A DNA stretch of 64,000 bases from Allomyces macrogynus ATCC 38327. Taxonomy: Eukaryota; Blastocladiomycota; Blastocladiomycetes; Blastocladiales; Blastocladiaceae. Numbering within the stretch: position 1 is the stretch's first letter; each line of letters opens with the position of its first letter. Under the pieces are notes generated by a model. That model was not told where the DNA came from. It was given only the letters and a program-made list of their open reading frames with translations, and made no database searches. The stretch spans positions 403,795 through 467,794 of the forward strand of contig GG745329.1 of assembly GCA_000151295.1 (NCBI GenBank), in the 5' to 3' direction. This document shows positions 10,622 through 21,952 of this stretch, piece by piece. The translations under genes were made by a program, and so were the position numbers.

Positions 10622-11119
10622 GGTTGTTCGCGTCTTGCAGCGGGCGTTGATCCAAGTTGGCGGAGATTGGAACCGAATTGGGTCGTTTGATTTGACGGGC
10701 ACGGGTTGAGCGTGGATCTCGTGCGATCAAAACTGGTCCGTAGAGCAAATTCCGGTCCAATTGAGCGGCGGCGGGTGGACAGCGTAGTCTGGCGTCGCTG
10801 TGGTCGGTCGGTATCGTCGTTGTGCTCGAGCTGTTGGCGAATGATCCTTGGCCAGCAGCGAATGAATAATGATCCTTGGCCAGCAGTGAGTTGCAAGCGA
10901 TCAGAGGGGTTGGCAAGGATCACGCGTCATCACGCTGACTGTCTCCCAGCGCACCGCAGCCTCTCCAACTCTGTCTCCCCACACTGATCGCTCGCCGAGC
11001 CGCTCGAGCAGACTCGCGAAGCGGTCGTCGACAAACACGGAGTTGGACCAACGACGACTCGCGCAACTGCCAGCAATCCGCGCTCGATCAAGCTGCTGCA
11101 TTTCCATGACCAGCCCTTG
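10622..11119. other. Divergent promoter region mL44 / GPI2
   Basis: This is a 498-bp spacer between divergent starts. It contains a 28-bp-period direct repeat at 10840-10890 and no recognisable gene. Confidence 0.5.
10840..10887. repeat. 28-bp-period direct repeat in promoter spacer
   Basis: The 19-base unit AATGATCCTTGGCCAGCAG occurs at 10840 and again at 10868. It lies about 220-250 bp from both flanking starts and could be a recent slippage event or a paired binding site. Confidence 0.6.
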
Positions 11120-12685
11120 ATGTCCACCCGCTCGACCGTAGCCGCTCCTACACCACCGCCGTCGCGCTGGCGCGCTCTGCACGATGCGGTCTTCGCCAGC
11201 AATGATCCAGCTCCAACAACGACACGGAACCATTTGGCGAGCTCGTCACACTCGCCCAGCTCGAGCCGTGGCCATCATCGCGGCGGATCAAGCCGCGCAG
11301 GATCCAAGTCGCGCAGGAAACGGCGGCCGTGGCAAAAAGTCCTCTTCCTCAAGCAAGATTACCCCGACAACTACGTTCCGCCGTCGTTTCTCCACTCGTT
11401 GCGTCGAAATGGTCAGTATCCACCTGCCGGCGCGTACTCTCCGCCCGTTCCAGTGGCTCAACGAACTCGCGCGCGACTAGCATTCTAGTCCACGTCCATG
11501 CGCCCGAGTACTGGACCTTGGTTGCCAAGACGTTGGCCGTCACGTACCAGGTCGCGACCGTGGTCCTTTTTGTCGGCGTGTTTATCCACCTGCACGATGG
11601 GCGGCTCGACCCGCTCATTCTCGTCGCAGCAACGGCCAGTCTGCTCGCGGCCGCGTGGATCGGGTTTTTGGTCACGTCTTCGAACTGCAACAGCACGGAT
11701 CCGGCCGATCAGACGACGACGTTGGCGACGAACGGAGCTGCGACGCCATCGCCGGCTCGGCCAGTTCGACGCCCAACAAGTGATGGACGACCGGGCTCAC
11801 CAATGTTGTCAGGACGCAGCAGTGCTGGCAGCACTCGCAGTGCTCACGGCCAGGCATCGACGGCCAAATCCGTCATTATCTTGGTCGCCGTCGTCTTGGC
11901 CCTTTCACCGATTCTCAAGACGCTGACCATGGATATCAGCAGCGACTCAATCTGGGCGCTCGCGACGCTGTTGTTTGTTGGCCACTTGCTCTTGTCCGAC
12001 TACCGCGCGACGCGATCTGCGGCACTCACGTACGTTCCTGCTCAGCACTAAATCAATGGGGACCGTCACTGACCTATTGCTTTGCATTTGATAGATTCCC
12101 CGGGTCAATCGGCACTAACCTCGCCATTTTCGCGTCGGTGCTGCTCGCGTCGCGGCTCGCATCGACGATGCACGTCTTTTCGCTCATGCTCCTCGCTGCG
12201 CTCGCGTTTATCGTGGCGCCATGGCTCCGACGAAGACTCTCGGTTCGTGTTTCCCACTTCTGTCCAGTAAGTTGGTCGACTCTAATTCCCGTGCAAATTT
12301 CCAGGTGGACAAGTCGCGGGCAACCCCAATCATGGCAGCAACGACCATAACGACCGCGGTTCTCGTGTACTGGCCGATATCGCTCGCGACAATAGTCGGC
12401 TTTTTGGTTGTGGCAGTGATGCTCTCTTTTTGCACGCCTGCGTGGCTCCAGCATTTGCACCGATTTAAAAGGTGCGACCACTTCTTTATTTCTTTGCGAG
12501 GTTGAGTTTGGTCTGACGGTTGCGGTTGTAGTACGCTGCACGGGCCATGGGACCAAGCAGTCGTTTTGCTCGATGATGAAGACGTGTCAGATTGGGGACC
12601 GCCGAGGCCGGGCATGTCGACGCCGCCGCCGCTGCCGTCGGATTTGGATGTGGGGTCCGATCCTCGGCCGTGTATGTCGGAATAG
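11120..12685 (+). CDS. GPI2: GPI-GlcNAc transferase subunit GPI2/PIG-C
   Basis: PIG-C is a multi-pass ER membrane subunit of the complex that adds GlcNAc to phosphatidylinositol, the first step of GPI anchor synthesis. The serine/arginine-rich N-terminus leads to the family signature WQKVLFLKQDYPDNYVPPSF. Membrane segments follow near 11520-11680 and 11870-12010 (SPILKTLTMDISSDSIWALA, LLFVGHLLLSDYR). Then come FPGSIGTNLAIFASVLLASR near 12092-12150 and a C-terminal TLHGPWDQAV. There are at least four introns, near 11412, 12030, 12230 and 12470. A serine/proline-rich insertion lies between the second and third membrane segments (about 11700-11860). The start is the first in-frame ATG at 11120. 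Confidence 0.85.
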
Positions 12686-12972
12686 GTTGCAGTTCGTGTT
12701 TTCGTGTTTGGTTTTGGTCATTGATCTTGTGTCGGTGCAGGTGCTCAACTCTCGAGTGTGGGCAAGAGAGATGAACTGGGAGGAAGGACGGGAAGTCGTT
12801 GCACCGCGCGCCATCGCCGACAACATTGGCACATAATTGCCAAGAAATTTGGTTTATCCAATCCCTCGCAACTATCCGGGCACCCTTAATGGATGGCCGA
12901 CCAGACGCTACACACACGCGAAAGGGAAGAGGGTCGTCAGTTACTGGGTCTCGGTTCAACAAGAGTCGATAA

Positions 12973-13504
12973 TCAGCGACAAACGCACTTCTTGAGGTAG
13001 CCCGACTGCTGAGCGAGGCGGTTGAGCGAGTCGTCCGACTCACCGGCGCGACGGACGGCACCCGAGAAGGCGAACGTGTGGAAGTCGCCGGTCATGACGC
13101 CGTTCTCGTCGACATCGGCAATGTTGATCTGGACCGACGAGTGGTCCTTGGCGGTGATCAGACGGCCAGTGGCGGAGCTGTACGGAGCGGGCGAGGAAGG
13201 TGGAGCGGTCAGTATTGGTGCTGATTGCAATTTTGGCCGTCCATTGACGCCGTCGGTTCGCACGGTCCAAGCGACCGCCTTGGACCAACGCCGGCATGCT
13301 CCACAAGCGCCCAGGAGCGCGTGACAGTCTACGGCCAGGCAGAGCACGACGTCGTGGAGCGGCAGGCAAAGTGGCCCCACGGTCGGAGCGAGCGAACGGC
13401 GGCGACGACGACGACGACAACGACGGGGGCGGTGGCAGGCAAGGAGATACCGACCACTTGCGGGGGATGTACAGGTCAACGATGTCGCCCTTGTCGTTCT
13501 GCAT
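12973..13504 (-). CDS. RPS21: Small-subunit ribosomal protein eS21
   Basis: This is a cytosolic 40S ribosomal protein. Exon 1 (13455-13504) gives [16 protein letters not shown]; exon 2 (12973-13177) continues [20 protein letters not shown] to [19 protein letters not shown]. The join completes a TGC codon and gives 84 residues, close to the usual 83-87. The intron (13178-13454, 277 nt) is long for this window and contains GAC-rich low complexity. Two CACGTG palindromes lie upstream of the start. Confidence 0.95.
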
Positions 13505-14064
13505 GGTGATGGCTGCTGAATCGAATCTGGCCACGGCGGGGAGAGGGGGAACCAAGACGTGGGCAGGGCGCGCGCGAAACTACCAACCAGACGGCGTGCT
13601 CGGCGCTTGCCTGGTGCATCCGTGTTGTCGGCGCGTCGCCGTCCGCGTGCCGGCACGTCGGACCGTTGCTAGAGCATCACGTGTCATCGAACGCGTTGCC
13701 GTGGCCGACGTTTGACGTGGTAGACACGCAGTAGTCACGTGCGTTTGACTCGCCCTTTCTATCTTCTCAGCGCGTCTTCTTTGGCGTCACGGGCGCGGCC
13801 CCGCGAAATCAAGGCCATCAGCGACCAGTAAATGCATAGCGACTGGCTGCAATGTGATAGAAATTACGAGCGAACCCGGATGCAAGTTTCGGCTGCGCGC
13901 GGCTGGCTACATTGCGATCGGCACACCTCCTTCCGACACCCTTTGGCACCGCAGTGCCGGTCTGCACGGTCACACTCCCGCTCAACTGCACGTCTTTGAA
14001 TTTCGAGCGCCTACAAAACCCGGCATGTCGGTTGCCCCCTCGACTCCAACAATGAGCCCTCGAA
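13505..14064. other. Upstream region of eS21
   Basis: This stretch holds the likely eS21 promoter with two CACGTG sites (13678-13683 and 13736-13741). The rest, towards 14064, shows no recognisable gene. Any lost 5' part of the eEF1A-like relic would be expected here, but no GTP-binding P-loop was found. Confidence 0.5.
13678..13741. promoter_or_regulatory. Pair of CACGTG boxes upstream of eS21
   Basis: Two perfect CACGTG palindromes, 58 bp apart, lie about 174 and 232 bp upstream of the eS21 ATG. CACGTG is bound by bHLH factors (Cbf1/Pho4 type in yeasts). Function here is inferred. Confidence 0.35.
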
Positions 14065-15746
14065 GTGATCAGCACACCATGGTCAACTAATCCCTTGATT
14101 CAACAACCTAAGAGCCCGATCGCCAACCCGTCCTTGCACCCCCTACTGCGCGCCGCGGTTCGACCAAGTCACTCGCTCCTAAAGCCGGCACCACAGCCAC
14201 GTCGTTCCAGTACGCGTGGCTGCACGACCGCGCGCGCGGTGCCGACTGGGCACCGACGACGCTCGCGTCGACGCGGTACCCCATGTCCCCGACGTCGCCG
14301 CAAGTGGAGGCGAATAATGAGACGATGGAGGGCGGCGAGGCGCGATACCTGCTCATGGTCGCGTACGCGATGGGGGTCCGGCAGGTGCTTGTCGCGGTCA
14401 ACAAGATGGACCAAGTGCAGTGGGCGGGAGACCGGTTCACTGCGATCGTCAAGGACACGTCAGGCGTCTTGAAAAAGTTTGGGTTCAATTTCAAGGCCGT
14501 TGCATTTGTGCCTGTCGCGGCAATTTCAGGGGATGGGATCGTGGGTCGCAGCAATTGCAGGAGATGGGATCGTGGACCCGCCCCCAGCGGCGCGCGCGCC
14601 GTGGTACCTCGGCTGGCGCCGCGCCGGGAAGCTCGGCGAAAAGACGGGTGCGATTGATTTGGCCCCGTTCTCTGCTTTCCGTGTGAATAACGATCCGTAC
14701 CTCACTAGGCCACTCGTCAATGCAGGCCATTGATGCGTCGAACCCCGCGCAAACTGCTCGACCGTGCGTTGCGCGCGACCGTGCTCGAGATCCATCCGCC
14801 GATCCACCACACGGTCCACGCTGACGGCGGCACAACACGCGGCGGACCGTTGATTGTCGGCCGTGTCGAGGCCGGCGCGCTGCGTGTCGGACTCGACGTG
14901 CGCCTGGCCCCAACCCTCCTCCGTGCCACGACCCGCAGCCGCCACGCGGGCCCCACCAGTTCGTCGACACTCGCCCCCGTACCGAACCCCGGTTCCACGG
15001 TCACGTTCGTCCTCGACGGCATTTTCCCGGACGAAATCCACGTCGGCGACGTGTTTGGCACGGCGCCCACCAACTCCAGTTCCAAGCTCCCGACCAGCAG
15101 CGTGGCCGCGCCGGACTTGCCGCCCGCCACCCGGCTATGGTCCTCGTCGTCCCCACCCGCGTCACCGACCCGCGCCGCGACCTCACGCAAGTCCGGCGCC
15201 GCCGGCGCCAACGATATCGCCGACCCGGCGCGTCCCGCCGCGGCCATGACGCTCGTGATTCTAGTCCTCGCCGACCTCGCGCGCGTGCTCGCGCCCGGGT
15301 GGACGCCGACGCTCGCGGTCCATGCGGCGCGGGTCAAGGTGAAAGTGACCGACTTGGTGGGTAAGGTTGATCGCCGGTCGGGCCAGGTGATCGAGGATCG
15401 GGCACGACACTTGCACCCGGGTGACGCAGAGGTCGTGCGGTGTACGCCACTCGTGCCCGTCTGTGTGGAGCCGGTCGCGGACGTGCCGAGTATGGCGCGG
15501 ATCGTGTTGCTGGATACGGTGGAGGAGGTGGGGGTGACGGCGCGCGTCTAGTCGGCGCCCGCGGGGCGGGGAGGGGAGGGGGTCAAGAAGGGGGTGGTGG
15601 GGAGGGAGCGGCCGGTTGCCATTGGCGTGATCAAGAGTGCCGACAAGGTACGGATGGTTGAAGTGGTGATTTGGAGGGACCAAGTCTCACTCCCCTGGGC
15701 TCGTTTGTAGTACGACGACGACGGGAAGGTATTCACTTGCCCGTGA
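14065..15746 (+). pseudogene. eEF1A-like relic with frameshifts and no P-loop
   Basis: Segments align in order with elongation factor 1-alpha. TSFQYAWLHDRARG resembles SFKYAWVLDKLKAERERG. Next come LLMVAYAMGVRQVLVAVNKM followed by DQVQWAGDRF (the G4 NKMD motif), FVPVAAISGDGIV, APWYLGWRRAGKLGEKTG and PLIVGRVEAGALRVGL. VDRRSGQVIEDRARHLHPGD, PVCVEPVADVPSMARIVLLD and finally RPVAIGVIKSADK complete the series. The G1 P-loop and the G3 DAPGH motif are missing. A 31-bp tandem duplication at 14514-14575 shifts the frame, a second shift is needed near 14750, and stops interrupt the region near 15551. The protein could not act as a normal GTPase. I read it as a decaying eEF1A paralogue; a fast-evolving, intron-rich relative or sequence errors are alternatives. 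Confidence 0.6.
14514..14575 (+). repeat. 31-bp tandem duplication in the eEF1A-like relic
   Basis: Copies 14514-14544 and 14545-14575 match at 28 of 31 positions. Because 31 is not a multiple of three, the duplication moves the downstream eEF1A-like frame by one base. No plausible intron boundary removes exactly one copy. Confidence 0.8.
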
Positions 15747-15925
15747 AAGCGGTCTGTCTGAATGGTTGCGACTGAAATGGCGAACGTAAGCACAACGACG
15801 ATGAAAACTTGCCCACCGGTCTGCGCCATCTTGGAACGGAAATATAAACAGGGATAAAAAACATTTCGAGAGAGATCAACGCTCCTCTCCTCTGCCATCA
15901 ACCATGACCAATCCTCGCCACCCGC

Positions 15926-17624
15926 TCACGGCCCCAGCGACCCATCCTCATCCTCCTCCAAGATCGGGTCCTCGTTATCCGCCCCGTCGTACCCCGCATG
16001 CCGCGCCCACTCAGACGCCATCTCCTGCTGGACCCGGCGCCGCAAAAACTGCTCGCGCGTCGGGCGCGGGTTCCTGCCACGCGCCGCCTGTCCCGCCGCC
16101 GAAAACTCGGCATCGATCGCTTCGAGACTGGCCTCGCGCATGCGGTGCCGCTGCCGGCGCAGTTTCGCCCAGTGCAATCCGCACGCATTGCACAGCGTGC
16201 CTTTCCCGTCCGGTCCACGGCGCCACTCGGGCGTGTCGGACGCCGAACAGCTGTGGCAGCACCCGCCCGGCGGCGGGCCGGCCTTGGACCTTTTCTTGGG
16301 CGGTGGTGGGATCGCGACCGACTCGTCGCCGAGCGCAGCGAGAGCGGGGCCGCGCGCTTGCGCCGCACGGGCTTGTCGCCCGCGGTCGCGTGCGCGGGAG
16401 GAGGCGCCGCGGGGACGGCCGGGTGCGCGATCGGGCGCTGCGGCGCGTGCATGCCTGCGGCCGGCAGCATCGGCGTCTGCGGCAATGGCCCGGAGGGCGC
16501 CGCGTATTTGCCGTACGGGNNNNNNNNNNNNNNNNNNNNNNNNNNNNNNNNNNNNNNNNNNNNNNNNNNNNNNNNNNNNNNNNNNNNNNNNNNNNNNNNN
16601 NNNNNNNNNNNNNNNNNNNGGCCGGGGGGAGTAGGGGTGGTTCGCCGTGGTTCGCTTCATCCCAGCCGTCTGTTGGATCCCGGGCAAGCAATGAAAATTG
16701 CACAGGTGGGGGCTGGGCGGCCGGGGGCCGGACGAACACCGGGCGCCCGGTGGTTGGTTGAAGGCGGGCGCCCGGTGCAAACCGCGGCAGCCGCGGCACC
16801 CGGGCACTTCAGGCGCGCGCGGCGGCGCGTCGTGCTCGTCGTCGTCCTCGCCGGCGACGCCGTTCATGTGCAGTTCGGCCGGGTGTGGCGCGTACTGCCA
16901 GGGGTCGAAGTGGCCGTAGACTTGCGCGTAGGCGTAGGACCCGGGCGGATGCAGGCGGAGCCACTCGGTGCGCGTCGCGGCGGCGTCCACGTGCAGGAGT
17001 GTTTGCACGGCCGCATACGACCGCGCAATCAGGCGGCGCAGGACGGGCGGCGGCGGGACCGCGGCAAACAGCGGCGTGCCGTCGGCGAGTCGCGCGCGCA
17101 ACGTCGCTGCCGTGCGGCCCATGTCGTGGACCGTCGTCAACATCTAGGGATCACGGTGGACGGATCGTGGGTGACGTGCGGTCAGCGATCTGGCTTCCTT
17201 CGGCGTGCGGCCATCCAACCCCCCACAAGGTGCGCCACCGATGGCGGCAAGATCGCATCGCTGCCGCCATCGCGTCGTATCGCGCGGCCACTTCACCCCG
17301 TATCGCGCATCGGGGTGGCGGTGGTAGAAGGGCCGCGCGGCGCAGTGGTCGACCCCAGCGATGCGCGATCGGAACCGATCGCGATCCACAACCAACAAAC
17401 ATACCTCGGCCAACGAGTCCATCAAGTGCCATTCCTCGGGTCCCACGGGACCGGGCGGCGGCGCCGGCGGGGCCGCGGGGCCTGACATGGGCGTGCGCGC
17501 GTGCGCGTGCGGCGGCGGTGGGCCGGCATTGGTCGGGTGGTGGTGATAGGGCGGCGGGTAGGCTGCCGCGTGCGCGTGGTGCGGATGGTGGGGCGGCGGC
17601 TGTTGCTGTTGCGGTGCGTGCTGT

Positions 17625-17662
<38 letters not shown>

Positions 17663-18180
17663 CTGTTGCTGCTGGGCATAGTACGCGTGGCCGCCCGTGG
17701 GCGCAGCAGGCGGGTGCGCGGCCGGCGTTGCGTGTGCGACGTTGGCGGCGCCTGCTGTTGCTGGTGCTGCTGGTGCTGGTGCGGCGGAAGCGGCTTACTC
17801 GGTGGCGGCGCATAGTATGGGCGGTCCGCGCCGTACTGGGGCGGCGGCGCCGACGGCGCGCTCATGTGGAGGTTCGCGTGGGCGTGGAGATGGTGGGGGT
17901 GCTTGGTGTGGTGGGGCGGGCGCTTGAGGTCCATCGGCGGCGGCACGCCATACTCGTCGTATCGAGGCAACGGCGCGCCGATGTCGTGCGGCATCGAGGC
18001 CATCGCGTGCGGGCCCTTGGCGGCAACCGCCGGGGACGGCGCAGCACCGGCCCAGGGCGCGCCAGCAGCGGCAAACTTGCCCGGCGGGCGCGGCAGGACG
18101 GCCGTCGGTCCTGCGGCAGCTGTGGGCGATGGCACGCGCGTGCGCAAGCAGGTGCGCGGCGGTGCCTTGGGCGGACATGG
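15926..18180 (-). CDS. GATA-type zinc-finger protein, gapped
   Basis: This is a likely transcription factor with one C-terminal GATA finger. The finger lies near 16190-16270 and reads CHSC, 18 residues containing [14 protein letters not shown], then CNAC followed by [14 protein letters not shown]. The 18-residue loop is the fungal type IVb form seen in stress and development regulators. The upstream exon ends near 17402 ([13 protein letters not shown]), and after an intron about 17144-17402 the frame resumes [21 protein letters not shown] run of 100 N (16520-16619) interrupts the coding region. The N-terminal part is rich in His, Pro and Gln with an 18-residue glutamine tract (17621-17674), and a one-base frame change is needed near 17740. 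The true start is uncertain; candidate ATGs lie near 18178 and 17999. The protein ends with an acidic tail at the stop 15926-15928. Confidence 0.7.
16520..16619. other. Assembly gap (100 N)
   Basis: A run of N lies inside the GATA gene, so the protein between the N-terminal region and the zinc finger is incomplete. Confidence 0.99.
17621..17674 (-). repeat. CAG/CAA glutamine tract in the GATA protein
   Basis: Fifty-four bases of mixed CTG/TTG units on the plus strand encode 18 glutamines on the minus strand. A neighbouring His/Gln patch lies near 17757-17793. Confidence 0.8.
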
Positions 18181-18732
18181 TGGAGAGCGGAGGAGAACAC
18201 GAGAATGCACCGAGTTAACGATAGATGGAAGCGCGTCGAGCGCGACGGACGCGGAGGCGAGGGCAGAGCGAGCAACAGCAACGGCAGGGCGCAAGCGAAG
18301 AGCAACGAGCGCGCGAGAGAGAAGAAGCCGCATCGGTCAGACACTCGCATCACCTGCGGGCCAGAACGCCCGAAGCGCGAACCGGTCGGGCTGAGCGCGC
18401 CTCGCCGTGCGGTTCGAGCTTCGGCGGTCGACTTTCCAGTGAGCATGCCACGTGCGCCTCTCCCACGACCCATTCTGTCCCACGTGGGGACCCCGTCGCG
18501 CCGCGTCGCGCCTCGTCCTAATCGGCCGCCGACTGCTCGCGCCGGCTCCGCACCACATCGACGGACCCGACGTGGCGCGGGCAGATCGTCGGCTGGTGGC
18601 GGTCTCGCGAGCGCTCGGGCCAGAGTCAGGAGCAAAACAGGCGATGTTGACCTAATTACAGATGCGTTCTGCACCAATCTCACTCTCCTCTTCCTTGATC
18701 GTTCCCCTTGCTTCAAACGGCCCCGACACGTG
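18181..18732. other. Intergenic region between GATA and GRDP-like genes
   Basis: It probably holds the promoter and leader of the GATA gene and the 3' end of the next minus-strand gene. Long open frames here reflect GC content; no protein is recognised. Confidence 0.45.
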
Positions 18733-21449
18733 CTACCGGCCCTCGGAGCTCGTCCCTGTCGAATTCGCCTGCGCAGCCCCTGCTGCAGCCGCCGCCGCTG
18801 CAGCCTCGGCCCCTCCACCCAGCAAGACGACCGCCGATACCATGACGAGCGAAAACGGCAGCATGATCAGCTTCCCACCAAGCTGCACAAGCTTGCGCAG
18901 CCGATGCCGCGTGACGAGTTCGCCGTACCCCGTCGACGTGTGCGGGTCGTACTCTTCATGGTACCGCTGCTTCCATGCGCGGCGCGTGCGCGTATACGCC
19001 TTGACCATGGCCGTCTCCGAGTGGAAGTGGAAGTTGACGACGCGCTGGAAGTGCGCGAGGTTGTACTGGTAGTAGGCGGCCGGGTTGAGCAGGTGCACGT
19101 GGTTGGCCACCATGATATCTGTGAAATGGGGACATGTCAGAGCACATCGCCATCGCGCATCAAGATCGCGCATCGGCCGCCGGCAGGGTCGGTGAGTCGA
19201 GGGCTGCCCTCGGCGCGCCGCGGGCAGCGGCCCTACCATTATCACCACCGGCGCGACCGGACCGAATCGAGACACCACACGTACCAAACGTCGGCATCCC
19301 GAGTTTGGGTCCTGGATCGTCGGGCACCAACCCCTTGGCGCGTGCCTTGGCCAGCTTTTCCTCGTGAGCCGCGCAAAACGCACCCTGCACGAGCAAAAAC
19401 TTGAAATACCGGTCACGGCAAGTACGAATCCAGACGTCTTCCTCGGCCTCCCACGTGTCGGTCGACGTGACGGTCGCGACCATGTTGAGGAACCGCAGCC
19501 AGTGCTCGGCGCGCTCGACGAGATCGACCGATAGTTCCGTGACAATGTTACCGTAGGCGTTCATGAGCGCCGCGACAATGTGCGCGCGTTCGTCCATGGC
19601 CAAGGCCGACGACTCGAGCGTGCTGCGCAGCAGCAGGAACACGTCATTCTAGGGAATTGCTAGGTCAAGTTGGCCTGGTTCACAGCAGAGGAGAAGCGAC
19701 CAGAATCGAAGCGTACCCAGTACCGGTTGGGACTCAGCCTCAGTTTCTGCTGCAGGAGCAGGTCGAATCGGACCGACTTGAGGTGCTCGTTGAGCCGCAC
19801 GGCCAAGTCGCCGTTGGTCGTGTGGTCGAGGCCGAGTTGCGTGGATCTACACGGGTACTCTCAAGTCAGGCCGTGTTCCTCACACACGCACGCTAGCTTC
19901 CCGACAACCAGGCAAAGTCAAATACGTACTTAAGCTGGAAATTTTGCAACGACGCGTCGCCCGCGACCTTGCGCACATCGTTCAAAAACAACATCGCCGA
20001 CCAGAGAGCGATATTGACGCCACCGCGGCGGCACCGCGTGCACTCGACCGTATCGTTCCCGAACCGCACCTTCACGTACCGCGCGGTCGGGACCAAACAC
20101 GTCGTGGAACACCGCGGGCAGACAAACGGCAGCGTCGAGTCGTGGTACCTGGCCTGGTACGGCTCGGCGGGCGCGAACCGCGACCAGACGCGCTGCGAGT
20201 CGGCATCGACGTAATCGTCGCCGAGCTCGACGAGCGCCATGAGCCGCTCGAGCGGGAACGACCACTGCAGCATGTTCTCCCCACCGAGTCGCAACGCGTC
20301 CTGCAAGTAGGCGCGCGTGTCGCCGAGGTGCACGAGCCACATGAAGGCCACGTCGAGTGGCGGGAGCACAAACGAGTCCGCGACCGGGTGCAGAGACGCG
20401 AGCAGTTTGAGCCAGATCAGGTACCGGGTCTCGGCGCGGACGAGCACGGCCAGGTTGTGCATGGGCGTCGTGGAAAAGGGCAGCGCCGATTTCAAAACGG
20501 GCAGCAGACGCACAAACTGACGCAGTCGGTCGTCGTCGAGCGTCTTGGCAAACTGCGACGTGGAAACGGCGCCCGCGAGCGATCCGGCCAAGCTGCTCGC
20601 AGTGGTACTTGCGCGAGGGCGGTAGGACGAGGCCGAGTCGGTCAAGGCGACGGCAGCGGGCAGGGAGGGGACGGGGACGGGCGGAGTGGTGTGCATCGAC
20701 ATGTCCTCGTCGTCGGCGTCGACGACACCTGTCATGGTCGACCGGTACGAGCGCACGGATGGTGCCACGGCACTGCGCGCGGCCTGCGCGACGGCGAATG
20801 GTACCGGTGCACGCGCGGGAGCAGATGCTGCAGACGACGGCGCTGTTGCCGCTTCTGATGCAGGTGCTGGTGCCGGTGCTGGTGTCGGTGCCGGTGCAGC
20901 AGCGGCTACGGATAGGGCTGCGGACGGTTCAGCGCGCGACAGCAGCGGCTCGGTTTCCCGATCTGCCGCATGCGCGTCATCGGCGCCGGTGCCGTCCTCG
21001 GCGGCGGAGTCGGCGGCATCATGAGGAACAGCAGGTGCTGGAGCCGTGGTTCTTGACGCGGTTGCCTCCACGACGGCCCGTGCGACCTCGGCATCACCAT
21101 GAACTTCGCCGTCGCCCGTCAGCGGCACCTCGTCGTCGAGCATGAGAGACGCCATGGGTTCCTCAACGGCGGCCGCGACGGTCTCAGCAGGGGCGACCAC
21201 GGGCGAGTCGAGTGGAGTCGTCGAGGCGGGGACCGTGGCAGCTGGTTCGGCGGGAGAGGCGAGTGGCGGCGCCGCGTCGAGGTCGGCCGCAGTCACAAAC
21301 AGTTCGACGTTGTTGATGCTGGTGCCGTTGCGAGACAGCGTCACCTCCAGGACACGCGATGAGACCGAGACCGTGCCGTTTGCGGGCGCATCGGTCGTGG
21401 CAGCAACGGCGGTGGCAGTGGCCGGCGCCAGTTGTGCGGGGGGTTCCAT
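18733..21449 (-). CDS. GRDP/DUF1399-like protein with C-terminal membrane segment
   Basis: It resembles glycine-rich domain-containing (GRDP, DUF1399) proteins, whose biochemical role is poorly known. The first exon starts MEPPAQLAPATATAV at 21449. It has about 320 low-complexity residues rich in Ala, Pro and Thr, then a folded part. There, LPPLDVAFMWLVHLGDTRAY matches the GRDP LPPLDxxxxWHxH motif with the second His kept, and GGENMLQWSFPLERLMALVE follows. A zinc-ribbon-like part has CPRC (FVCPRCSTTC) and CTRC (TVECTRCRRGG). Later exons (about 19160-19642 and 18733-19110) add VANHVHLLNPAAYYQYNLAH, a second GRDP-like His motif, and a hydrophobic segment KLIMLPFSLVMVSAVVLLGG before an alanine-rich tail. 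At least four introns are present, near 19110-19300, 19650, 19850 and 19900. The membrane segment suggests anchoring, which is an inference. Confidence 0.6.
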
Positions 21450-21952
21450 GGCGGCCGCTCGATGGGCCGGGCGGGAGTGAGCAGGGCTTGGTCCGGCGCG
21501 CGCGTATTTGAGTGCAGCGAGTTGCAAGTAGCGGAGCGGGTAGCGTGGTTGTGGTTGTGGTCGTGTCGGTCGTGCTGGTTCTGAGATGCAAGGTTGTGGC
21601 CGACGATGGCGACGAGCGGTTGCGGTTGATCGTGCAGGACGAGAGCGAGTGAGGAGGTGGTGGCAAGGCGTGGTCCACTGAGCACTCCGAGCCTTCGCTG
21701 CAACAGGCAGCAGGCGCCTGTCTCCGACGCCTCGAATGGGCCCACGTGCACCTCCACCGCGTCGCCCTCTCATCGTCTTGAAGCTGCGTGCGACTCACAC
21801 CTCCGCGATCACTGACGCGAGGCTTTAGGGACTCTCCCTAGTCGTCGTCCTCGTCGTCGTCGTTGCTCTTGTCCAGCTCCGTCACTCTGTCGCGTGTCGC
21901 AGCCCGCACCTGCTGCAATCTCCCCCAACCGCAGCGCTCGATACCCGCTAAA
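21450..21952. other. Divergent promoter region GRDP-like / PCNA
   Basis: This is a 503-bp spacer between divergent starts. It contains an ACGCGA at 21815-21820, one base from the MluI cell-cycle box ACGCGT often found before replication genes; a single imperfect copy is weak evidence. Confidence 0.45.

Noticed and set aside
14514..14575. A 31-nt micro-intron to rescue the eEF1A-like frame
   Set aside because: No GT-AG pair removes exactly one copy, and 31 nt would be far below the shortest intron seen here (about 60 nt).
16885..19404. Very long plus-strand open frame of about 840 codons
   Set aside because: It is antisense to the GATA and GRDP-like genes, is extremely Arg-rich and has no domain pattern; it results from high GC.
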